A stretch of 32,163 bases of DNA from Planctomycetaceae bacterium (GTDB taxonomy: Bacteria; Planctomycetota; Planctomycetia; Isosphaerales; Isosphaeraceae): positions 1 through 32,163 of the forward strand of contig JAFAHT010000593.1 in the NCBI GenBank assembly GCA_019237095.1, in the 5' to 3' direction. Positions 1 to 6,739 of this stretch are shown in pieces. Within the stretch, counting starts at the first letter, position 1. Each line of letters opens with the position of its first letter. Both the position numbers and the translations under genes were made by a program. The notes under the pieces were generated by a model. It searched no databases. It saw only the letters and a program-made list of their open reading frames with translations, and was not told the origin of the DNA.

Positions 1-1
1 G

Positions 2-232
2 GTCCGCGAGGCCCCCGGCCTGATCCTCTGCCTGCTTTACTTTGCCATTCTCCCCGAGCTGATGAGGCGGCTCTTCTTCAAGAAATACGCCGAGCAGGCT
101 GGCTTTCTGTGCTACATGACCCTGGCGATCCTGCTCCTGTTCATGGCTAGCCTGCCGATCAAGATGGTACTGCGCTGGACAATCAACCTGAAATACCTGG
201 TGGCTATTCCCGAGTACTTCTTCAATATCTAA
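2..232 (+). CDS. C-terminal end of a cytochrome b-type membrane subunit (partial)
   Basis: This open frame enters from the left edge and stops at 230-232, giving the last 76 residues of a membrane protein. It shows two hydrophobic helices (about residues 5-21 and 35-52 of the visible part) and ends with a tail reading LKYLVAIPEYFFNI. The 'LPIKMVLRW' stretch and this tail resemble the C-terminal end of cytochrome b / subunit IV-like proteins that sit next to multiheme cytochromes in planctomycetes; I recall this rather than having tested it. The next gene, 108 bases downstream on the same strand, is a membrane-anchored octaheme cytochrome, which fits a quinol:cytochrome c oxidoreductase cluster. 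Haem-ligating histidines and the quinone site would lie outside the window, so the call rests on the tail and the context. Confidence 0.6.
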   Translation, partial: VREAPGLILCLLYFAILPELMRRLFFKKYAEQAGFLCYMTLAILLLFMASLPIKMVLRWTINLKYLVAIPEYFFNI

Positions 233-340
233 CATAATCGTGGTGGCACACGACCGCCCGGAGACTCTGAGCCGGCTGCCCCCTTAACCCCGCCCGCCGG
301 CCTCGGGGGCGATTCGACCGAGACCACAGGACCGACGAAC

Positions 341-3300
341 ATGCCAGCATCCGAGGAAACCTACAGACGTCAGCCCACGCTCCATATCATCTTCGCGATC
401 TCGTCGATCGCGATGACACTGTCGATCATCTGGATGATCATGGCTGACCACTTACGCCCTTGGAAGCAAGTCCAGCGCGAATTCCACGTCGTTGAACGCG
501 ATAAGCTGAAGGCCGTCGAGAAGGCGACTCTCGAGAAGAGGAAAGGCGATGTCCAGAATCAGATCGACGAGTTCGACAGGAAGATCAAGGAGGCCGAGCA
601 GGGGGCGGCCCAGCGCGCGGCCGACCTGAACCGGCTCGACACGGAGCTCAAGGGACTCCAGGCAAAGACCGAGAAGCTCGACACCGAGCGGAAGTTCAAG
701 AAGGCCGAGCTCGATAGCCTGCGCAGCCTGTACGACGGTATGGTCGAGCGCGATCAGGAGCGTGAGGCGCGCGTTTACCTGAACACAACCGTCGCCAAGG
801 CCGAGCAGCAGCTCCTTGTGCTGACGCGCGAGCTCGAGGAATCCCAGACCAAGCTCAAGCTGAAAGAAGATGAGAAGGAGAAGCTGCTAGGCTATGTTGA
901 TAACCTGGTCAAGGAGCGCGAGAAGCTGACCCGCGAGGCTGACCGGGTCCAGCGGCTGCTCGATCAGAAGGAGGCCCAGTACTTCGGCCTGCTGGCCTGG
1001 CTCCGTGGCCTGCCCGGGATCGACATGGCCGCCCCACCGACCAAGATCATGCAGATCAGCCTGCCCAATCTGACGATCAACTACAACTTCAAGGACGTTC
1101 CTCGCTATGATCGTTGCACCACCTGCCACCAGGGCATCGATAAGGTGGGTTACGACAAGGACGCCAGCGGCAAGCCGATGCCCGAGGTCTTTGCTTCCCA
1201 CCCCTTCCTGACCTCGGGCGCGACGTATGTCGATGTCAAGGGGAAGGTGTCGCCCGCCGGGCTCTACCTCGACGGCAACGGCCCGCATCCGATCAACGAT
1301 TTCGGCTGCACCATCTGTCACGGCGGTCAGGGCTCGGGTACGGATTTCACGTTTGCTTCGCATACGCCGGCAAACGTCGAGGAAGAAGAGCACTGGAAAG
1401 AAAAGTACGGCTGGCAGGCGATCCATCACTGGGACTATCCCATGCTGCCGCAGCGGTTCATCGAATCGAGCTGTGTGAAGTGCCACCATCAGATCACCGA
1501 TATCCCCCAGGCCAAGAAGCTCCAGGCCGGCTACCAGCGGATCGTGCAGTATGGCTGCACGGGGTGCCACACCATCGGCGGCGAGGGCTCCTTTGGACCC
1601 GACCTGACCGACGAGCGGACGGTCGGCCCCAATCTCAGCCATGTCGCATCCAAGGTCACGAAGGATTGGGTACTCAAGTGGATCAAGAACCCTCACGCCT
1701 TCCGGCCCGATACGCGGATGCCGCGGTTTTACGGTTTGACCAACAACGACAGCAAGGACGACCTGCCCAAGAGCCACGCCGAGATCCAGGCGATCACCCA
1801 TTACCTGTTCGCCAGGAGCACGCCGCCTGAAGACTTCGTCGCACCCCCAGCGCAGACCGACGCCAGGCGAGGCAAGGAGCTTTTCCTCCAGAAGGGATGC
1901 CTGGCCTGTCACCAGCATCGGCCCTACGAAGCCGGTTCCGTCCAGGTGGCCGACCGCAAGTCGATCAATCCTGACTACAAGCCCGACCCGGCCGTGACCT
2001 ACGATCCCAAGAACCTCCCCGAATCGGTGCGGACCTATGCTCAGGCCGATTACGGCCCGAACCTCGGCAACATCGCCGCCAAGTTCCGAGACCAGTCCGA
2101 CAAGGGGCAGAAATGGCTGTCCAACTGGATCCAGAACCCCGAGAAGTACCATCCCAAGAGTCTGATGCCCAAGCTTCAGTTCACCTTCCAGGACGCCGCC
2201 GACATTGCCTCCTGGCTGATCTCGGTTCCCGGCGACTGGCCGGTGCGGGTCGAGGTCCCGCCCATCGAGGACAAGAGCGTCGCCATGGCCCTCGACGACC
2301 TGGTCAAGCTCTACGTGACCAAGGGCGGTTACAAGAACCGGGACGGCAAGACGCTCTCGGTCTCACTGAGCGAGGTCGACCAGTTCGTCGGCAAGCTCGG
2401 CACCGATGAGAAGCTCTATTTTCTGGGAGAAAAGACGATCTCGCGGCTGGGTTGCTTTGGCTGCCACTCGATCCCTGGTTTCGAGAACGCCAAGCCGATC
2501 GGCACCCCGCTCAATGACTGGGGCATCAAGAGCCCGACCAGGCTGGACTATGGCCACATCCGAGAGTACCTGGAGGATCGGCCGCCGCAGGCCAGCGGCG
2601 ACCGCGACGGGACCGACCGCTTCTATCAGGAGCAGATCGAACACGAAACCCGCATCGGCTTCCTGTACCAGAAGCTGCACCGTCCCCGCAGCTACGACTA
2701 CCTGAAGGACAAGGAGAAGTACAAGACCTGGGACGACCGGCTGCGGATGCCGCAGTTCGCCTGGGCCAACGATCCGGCCGCCGTCGAGGAGGTGATGACT
2801 TTTATCCTCGGCTTGACGGGCGAGAAGGTTGGCTACAGGTATCTGGCCAAGGCCAACTACAACGATGTCCAGACCGCGCTGGCGAAGGGCGGCAAGGTGC
2901 TCATTCGGTACAATTGCACGGGCTGCCATGTCCTGGAGATGCCCAAGTTCTCTCTTTCCGAGGGAACGAAAGTGGCCGACGCCTTCACGGACTTCAGGTC
3001 CAACGTGAGGTCGTCTTACACGGCACGCAATAACGATTTCCTCGCCGAGCTGTACCCCGCACTAACCTACGATCCCAAGAAGAAGCTCGATGCCGACAAC
3101 ATCGAATCCGAGCTGGCCTTGCAACAGGACGACGGCAAGCCGGTCACGATCGAAGGCATGCCGATTGGCCTGTTCGAGAATGAGCTGACCGTCCAGCTCT
3201 GGAAACCGGTCACGATCCGGGGTTATACCTTCAACGTGGGCGACAACGTGACTCTCGATCAGACGAAAGTGCAGAAGACGCCCGCGGTCGGCGGCAACTT

Positions 3301-4036
3301 TGCCTGGCTGTACGCGACCGCCGCACAGGAGCGTACCGGCACCAGCTTCGAGTCCTTCTGGAACCGCCTGCCTCCCCCCTTGGTCCGCGAGGGGAACAAG
3401 GTGCAGACCCCTTGGTTTGCCCTTTTCCTGCGGGACCCCTACGCGATGCGGCCGGCCGCCCAGCTCCGGATGCCGCGATTCCACTATGGCAAGGCCGTCG
3501 GCACCCCGACCCGCGAGACGGAAGACCTGGCCGACTACTTCGCGGCCCGGGACGGCGCCGAGTTCCCCTACCAGACGATTCCCCAGCAGCAGGTGGGCTA
3601 TATCGCCGAGCGGAACACGATTCATCCCGACTACCTGGGTGCCGGCTGGTCAATGATGGCCAACAAGGGCTCGCCCTGCATCCAGTGTCATGCCATCGGC
3701 CAGTACAAGCCGACCGGTGGCGAGCAGGTCGTCAACGGTCCCGACCTGAGGCAGGTCGCCACGCGGTTCCGTCCCGGCTTCCTCGAGATGTGGATCGCCA
3801 ATCCCAAGCGGCTGGTGCCTTACACCGCGATGCCGCAAAACGTGGTACCCCACGGGGCACCGCAGCTACCAGTGCCCAGGACTTTCGAGAACCAGCCGAT
3901 CGAGATGGTCCGGGCAATCCGTGATACCTTGCTAAACTACACCAACGTGGTCGAGCAGCAGCTAGCCGGTGCCAAAGCCCCGGCGGCCCAGCCTGCTACT
4001 ACCGCGGCCACCAAGCCCACCGGGGCTGTCGAGTAA
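341..4036 (+). CDS. Membrane-anchored octaheme c-type cytochrome with N-terminal coiled coil
   Basis: The 1231-residue protein has one N-terminal membrane helix (about residues 14-36), then a charged heptad-rich coiled coil (about 45-220), then a cytochrome region. Eight CXXCH haem-attachment motifs begin at C259, C323, C378, C406, C520, C705, C859 and C1113. Five Met-Pro motifs follow the last five haems (M460, M609, M803, M1044, M1164). This suggests five class-I-type domains with His/Met ligation, preceded by three clustered haems in a His-rich stretch that may be bis-His. It probably faces the periplasm and carries electrons from the adjacent cytochrome b-type subunit to soluble acceptors; the two cupredoxin-like proteins downstream are candidates. 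The start ATG has an AGGA about 10 bases upstream. The tail after about 1205 is Ala/Thr/Pro-rich. The multiheme call is firm; the complex membership is inferred. Confidence 0.93.
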   Translation: MPASEETYRRQPTLHIIFAISSIAMTLSIIWMIMADHLRPWKQVQREFHVVERDKLKAVEKATLEKRKGDVQNQIDEFDRKIKEAEQGAAQRAADLNRLDTELKGLQAKTEKLDTERKFKKAELDSLRSLYDGMVERDQEREARVYLNTTVAKAEQQLLVLTRELEESQTKLKLKEDEKEKLLGYVDNLVKEREKLTREADRVQRLLDQKEAQYFGLLAWLRGLPGIDMAAPPTKIMQISLPNLTINYNFKDVPRYDRCTTCHQGIDKVGYDKDASGKPMPEVFASHPFLTSGATYVDVKGKVSPAGLYLDGNGPHPINDFGCTICHGGQGSGTDFTFASHTPANVEEEEHWKEKYGWQAIHHWDYPMLPQRFIESSCVKCHHQITDIPQAKKLQAGYQRIVQYGCTGCHTIGGEGSFGPDLTDERTVGPNLSHVASKVTKDWVLKWIKNPHAFRPDTRMPRFYGLTNNDSKDDLPKSHAEIQAITHYLFARSTPPEDFVAPPAQTDARRGKELFLQKGCLACHQHRPYEAGSVQVADRKSINPDYKPDPAVTYDPKNLPESVRTYAQADYGPNLGNIAAKFRDQSDKGQKWLSNWIQNPEKYHPKSLMPKLQFTFQDAADIASWLISVPGDWPVRVEVPPIEDKSVAMALDDLVKLYVTKGGYKNRDGKTLSVSLSEVDQFVGKLGTDEKLYFLGEKTISRLGCFGCHSIPGFENAKPIGTPLNDWGIKSPTRLDYGHIREYLEDRPPQASGDRDGTDRFYQEQIEHETRIGFLYQKLHRPRSYDYLKDKEKYKTWDDRLRMPQFAWANDPAAVEEVMTFILGLTGEKVGYRYLAKANYNDVQTALAKGGKVLIRYNCTGCHVLEMPKFSLSEGTKVADAFTDFRSNVRSSYTARNNDFLAELYPALTYDPKKKLDADNIESELALQQDDGKPVTIEGMPIGLFENELTVQLWKPVTIRGYTFNVGDNVTLDQTKVQKTPAVGGNFAWLYATAAQERTGTSFESFWNRLPPPLVREGNKVQTPWFALFLRDPYAMRPAAQLRMPRFHYGKAVGTPTRETEDLADYFAARDGAEFPYQTIPQQQVGYIAERNTIHPDYLGAGWSMMANKGSPCIQCHAIGQYKPTGGEQVVNGPDLRQVATRFRPGFLEMWIANPKRLVPYTAMPQNVVPHGAPQLPVPRTFENQPIEMVRAIRDTLLNYTNVVEQQLAGAKAPAAQPATTAATKPTGAVE

Positions 4037-4130
4037 GCGACGAGAGGATCCTCTGCCCGTACGAGCTCCGCGCTTGACCGCGCGGATTCTGCCTCGGGAC
4101 GGGCAAGGATTTCCTTTCTGTCAGTCGGAC

Positions 4131-4180
4131 GCCCTCGCCGGATCGACGAGGGCTGGGGAAGGCCGGCTCCGTTTCCGGCC
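4131..4180 (+). other. Two tandem hairpins upstream of the lipoprotein gene
   Basis: The 196-base gap between the octaheme cytochrome and the next start codon holds two adjacent inverted repeats. The first has a 7-bp stem (4131-4137 with 4147-4153, GCCCTCG/CGAGGGC). The second has a 6-bp stem (4161-4166 with 4175-4180, GGCCGG/CCGGCC). Neither is followed by a T-run, so they are not obvious intrinsic terminators. They could be processing or mRNA-stability structures between the genes, or chance pairings in GC-rich DNA. Confidence 0.3.
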
Positions 4181-4232
4181 CTCGTATTTGCCTGATAACA
4201 AGCATTTGAGTGAAGACACCGGGAGAATTGCA

Positions 4233-5180
4233 ATGACGACGAGCTGGATGCGCAAACCGGCGACCCTGGGCCTGAGCCTGGGAGTCACCTTGATGGCCTC
4301 TCTCTTCGGCTGTGGCGGCCAGGGCACCGAGAGCGACGCAGTGGTCGTGCCGGACTCGACCGTGAGTTCCAATCCCGCGGCCAAGACTTCGGCGGCTTCC
4401 GCGCCGGGATCGAGCGCTCCCTCCGCCGCAACCACGCCGGCGACCAGCGCGCCGGCGGCGGCCGCGCCGGTCAAGGCCGAAGGTTTCGGCACCCTCAAGG
4501 GCCAGGTCACCTTCGCCGGTGATCCGCAGCCTCCCAAGGTCCTCTTTGAAAAAGGGAAGGCGGCCAAGGACCCCGATGTCTGCGCCAAGGACGCGCCTTT
4601 GATTTCGGAGCGGCTGGTGGTCGATGGCGGCACCAAGGGCGTCAAGAATGTGCTGGTCTATCTGAACAAGCCCACGAGCGTCAGCGACGAGGCCAAGAAG
4701 GCCGCGGCCGCGACCAACGTCGTCTTCGACCAGAACAAGTGCGTTTTCGATCCGCACGTGCTCGCTGTCCTGGCCAACTCGACGATCGCGCTCAAGTCGA
4801 GTGATCCGGTGAACCACAACATCAACGCCAAGCTCAAGGCGTCCGGCGCGTTCAATCAGTTACTCGCCCCGCAGGCCAGCACCAAGTTCACACCGACGGA
4901 CCCCGAGCGCACACCCGCGGAGGTGACGTGCGATATCCATCCCTGGATGAAGGCCTGGTGGATGGTCTTCAATCATCCTTACTTCGCGGTTACTGACGCC
5001 AAGGGATACTTCGAGATCCAGAATGCTCCCGCCGGCACACAGAAGGTCGTGGTCTGGCAGGAAGCCGTGGACAAGGGCGGCTTCGTCACGGCACCTTCCG
5101 GCGACGAGGTGGTGATCAAGGCCAACGATTCGGTGGTCAAGGACTTCAAGGTCGAACAGTCCCGCCTGCGTGCGGAATAA
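4233..5180 (+). CDS. Cupredoxin-like lipoprotein (tandem paralogue 1)
   Basis: The 315-residue protein begins with a lipoprotein signal peptide whose predicted lipidated residue is C27 (context SLFGCGG). An Ala/Ser/Pro-rich linker runs to about residue 85. The remainder is a beta-rich domain of the type often annotated as carboxypeptidase-regulatory-like, methylamine-utilisation-like or plastocyanin-like. H195 (in SDPVNHN) plus C233, H236 and M239 (in CDIHPWM) are placed like type-1 copper ligands, although the His-to-Met spacing is shorter than in plastocyanin. The open frame extends upstream to 3969, but that extension overlaps the cytochrome gene; the ATG at 4233 has a GGGAG about 8 bases upstream and starts exactly at the signal peptide. 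The neighbouring octaheme cytochrome suggests a role as a membrane-tethered electron carrier. Copper binding is inferred. Confidence 0.85.
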   Translation: MTTSWMRKPATLGLSLGVTLMASLFGCGGQGTESDAVVVPDSTVSSNPAAKTSAASAPGSSAPSAATTPATSAPAAAAPVKAEGFGTLKGQVTFAGDPQPPKVLFEKGKAAKDPDVCAKDAPLISERLVVDGGTKGVKNVLVYLNKPTSVSDEAKKAAAATNVVFDQNKCVFDPHVLAVLANSTIALKSSDPVNHNINAKLKASGAFNQLLAPQASTKFTPTDPERTPAEVTCDIHPWMKAWWMVFNHPYFAVTDAKGYFEIQNAPAGTQKVVVWQEAVDKGGFVTAPSGDEVVIKANDSVVKDFKVEQSRLRAE

Positions 5181-5214
5181 TGTTCGTCGTGCCGTGACCG
5201 GCTGGCTGAGCCTG

Positions 5215-5266
5215 CCCGGGGCCACCTCTTCAGGAACGTTGGTTCCCGAGGTGGCCCGGGTTTTTT
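5215..5266 (+). terminator. Intrinsic terminator between the two cupredoxin-like genes
   Basis: A strong hairpin pairs 5215-5228 with 5248-5260: 13 base pairs with one bulged G. An inner GGAAC/GTTCC helix (5233-5237 with 5242-5246) closes on a four-base loop. Six T residues follow directly at 5261-5266. This is a textbook Rho-independent terminator for + strand transcription. It ends only 18 bases before the start codon of the second paralogue. Confidence 0.9.
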
Positions 5267-5284
5267 CTCTCGATCGAGGTAGCC

Positions 5285-6124
5285 ATGCGATGGATCTTCC
5301 GTTCCGGCGGGCTGGGGGCCGTGGGCTTGATGCTTGTGGCCGTGGGCGCGCGCTTTGCGACTGCCGCGAATCTGCCCGTCGGGTCATTGGGAGTGACGCC
5401 AGCTGCGCAGGGTGAGTACGGGACGATCAAGGGCCGTCTGGTCTGGGGCGGAAGCGACGTTCCCCCTGCCCGGGCGCTGATCGAGAAGGGGCGAGCACAA
5501 AAGGATCCGGAGATCTGCGCCAGGGAAGCGGCAATTCCCAACCGCGAGCTGGTCGTCGATCCCAAGACCAAAGGCGTGGTCTCTGGCTTTGCTTACCTGG
5601 TCAAGCCCAAGGGCTCCAACCCAGGGGCTGTCAAGGAGCTGCTGACCAGGAGCCCGAAGGCGGAGCTCGACCAAAAGAATTGCGAGTTCTTGCCCTATGT
5701 CCTGGCCATTCATCAAGACCAGACATTGGTGATCAAGTCCAGCGACCCCGTCAATCACAACGTTCGTTACGCCGCTTTCGCCAATTCGCCGTTCAACCAG
5801 ATCATGGCTCCGAAAGGGGAGATCGAGGTGAAGCTGGTCGCCGAGCGGCGGCCGATCGTCGTGGCCTGCGACATTCATTCGTGGATGAAGGCCTACATCA
5901 TGGTTTTCGACCACCCCTTCTTTGCAGTCACCGGTGCCGATGGCGCGTTCGAGATCAAAGGCGTGCCGGCCGGCGAACAGAACTTGGTGCTCTGGCAAGA
6001 GAGGGTCGGCTACGTCGGCTTCACCGACCCAGCCAAGAAGGCTCAGGGTAGGGCGGTCACGATCCGCGCCGGTGAGGTGACGGACCTGGGATCGGTCGCG
6101 ATCGATCCGGCGCAGGTGAAGTAG
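5285..6124 (+). CDS. Secreted cupredoxin-like protein (tandem paralogue 2)
   Basis: The 279-residue protein has a cleavable-looking signal peptide (hydrophobic core about residues 10-27, ending ATAA). Its domain aligns along its whole length with the preceding lipoprotein. Shared blocks include KSSDPVNHN, a CDIH-WMKA block, a phenylalanine-rich strand near 'HPFFAVT', and a final PAG-VLWQE strand. Candidate copper ligands are H158, C195, H198 and M201. It lacks the lipobox Cys and the long linker, so it should be soluble in the periplasm rather than tethered. A GAGG at 5276-5279 is well placed for the ATG at 5285. The intrinsic terminator ending at 5266 leaves almost no room for a promoter, so expression must depend on read-through or on an upstream promoter. 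Tandem duplication is visible; the electron-transfer role is inferred. Confidence 0.85.
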   Translation: MRWIFRSGGLGAVGLMLVAVGARFATAANLPVGSLGVTPAAQGEYGTIKGRLVWGGSDVPPARALIEKGRAQKDPEICAREAAIPNRELVVDPKTKGVVSGFAYLVKPKGSNPGAVKELLTRSPKAELDQKNCEFLPYVLAIHQDQTLVIKSSDPVNHNVRYAAFANSPFNQIMAPKGEIEVKLVAERRPIVVACDIHSWMKAYIMVFDHPFFAVTGADGAFEIKGVPAGEQNLVLWQERVGYVGFTDPAKKAQGRAVTIRAGEVTDLGSVAIDPAQVK

Positions 6125-6144
6125 TCCGGAGTCGCCGCACGACC

Positions 6145-6312
6145 ATGTTGCGCTACAGGATTGGCCGCTTGCTCCAGGTGCTGGGCATGATCATCCTCCC
6201 GTTCGGAATCGCCTCGGAACTGGTGGGGAAGGTCGGCCTGGGTCAGTCGATGCTCATTGCCGCGGGTGGAACATTCTTATTCTACGTGGGTTACGTTATT
6301 CAGAACCGTTGA
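6145..6312 (+). CDS. Small two-helix membrane protein (55 aa)
   Basis: A 55-codon frame starts at ATG 6145, 20 bases after the preceding stop, and ends with TGA at 6310-6312. The product begins MLRYRIGRLL and has two hydrophobic helices (about residues 9-24 and 34-52) joined by a short ELVGKVGLG turn, with basic residues at both ends. It has no signal peptidase site, so it is probably an inner-membrane hairpin. The upstream GGAG (6128-6131) is about 13 bases away, which is weak. The composition, two clean helices and basic ends look like a real short protein; I believe close relatives occur in other planctomycetes but cannot check here. Its function is unknown. Position suggests possible association with the upstream respiratory genes. 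Confidence 0.7.
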   Translation: MLRYRIGRLLQVLGMIILPFGIASELVGKVGLGQSMLIAAGGTFLFYVGYVIQNR

Positions 6313-6739
6313 TGAGAAGTGCCCGGGCCCACGTCTGTCAGCACGCTTCAGACGGCCAATTCTGCCGGCAAGGTGGGGAAACATGGCTTGCTGGGTGGCG
6401 GCGAGTCGTTTTCCGGGTCGGCACGGAAGATCGTCGGTCCAGTGGAGAGTAGAACATCGCTTGAACAGAGGGCGAAGGTGCACAATCTCTTGGCACGTGT
6501 GACTATGGGTGAAACTTCGTCGTAACCTATTGGAGGAGTCATCGGGAGTCGGACACTGTTTGGTACCGGATTTGCGGTTGCATGTGGAGGATGGTTTGGT
6601 GTCCAATTGATCCTTAACGCGAATGATTTCCCTTTCCATCATCGAATCTTCTCCCGCCCGCGAGGGAAGGATCATTCAGAGAACGGACTGCCAGCCTGCT
6701 CCGGCATCGATCATGGCTCCAGGAAGGGAGATCGACAGG
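6313..6739. other. Intergenic stretch without a convincing gene
   Basis: About 430 bases lie between the small membrane protein and the chosen start of the large propeller gene. Base composition is less GC-rich and more mixed than in the coding neighbours. A frame at 6526-6771 encodes a hydrophobic segment but has no ATG, GTG or TTG before it. No convincing -35/-10 pair or T-tailed hairpin was found. The promoter of the downstream block is expected here but could not be identified. Confidence 0.5.

Noticed and set aside
887-2152. Minus-strand open frame (421 codons) inside the octaheme cytochrome gene
   Set aside because: The + strand frame has eight haem motifs; the antisense product has no recognisable domain.
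3969-4232. Upstream extension of the lipoprotein gene
   Set aside because: It overlaps the cytochrome gene and would place 88 low-complexity residues before a clear lipoprotein signal peptide with its own ribosome site.
6312-6452. 46-codon frame starting at an ATG that overlaps the small membrane protein's stop
   Set aside because: The product is Arg/Gly-rich with no hydrophobic or domain-like feature and no independent ribosome site.
6340-6622. Promoter for the propeller-MoxR block
   Set aside because: Several weak TTG-type and AT-type hexamers are present but none has an acceptable spacing and match.
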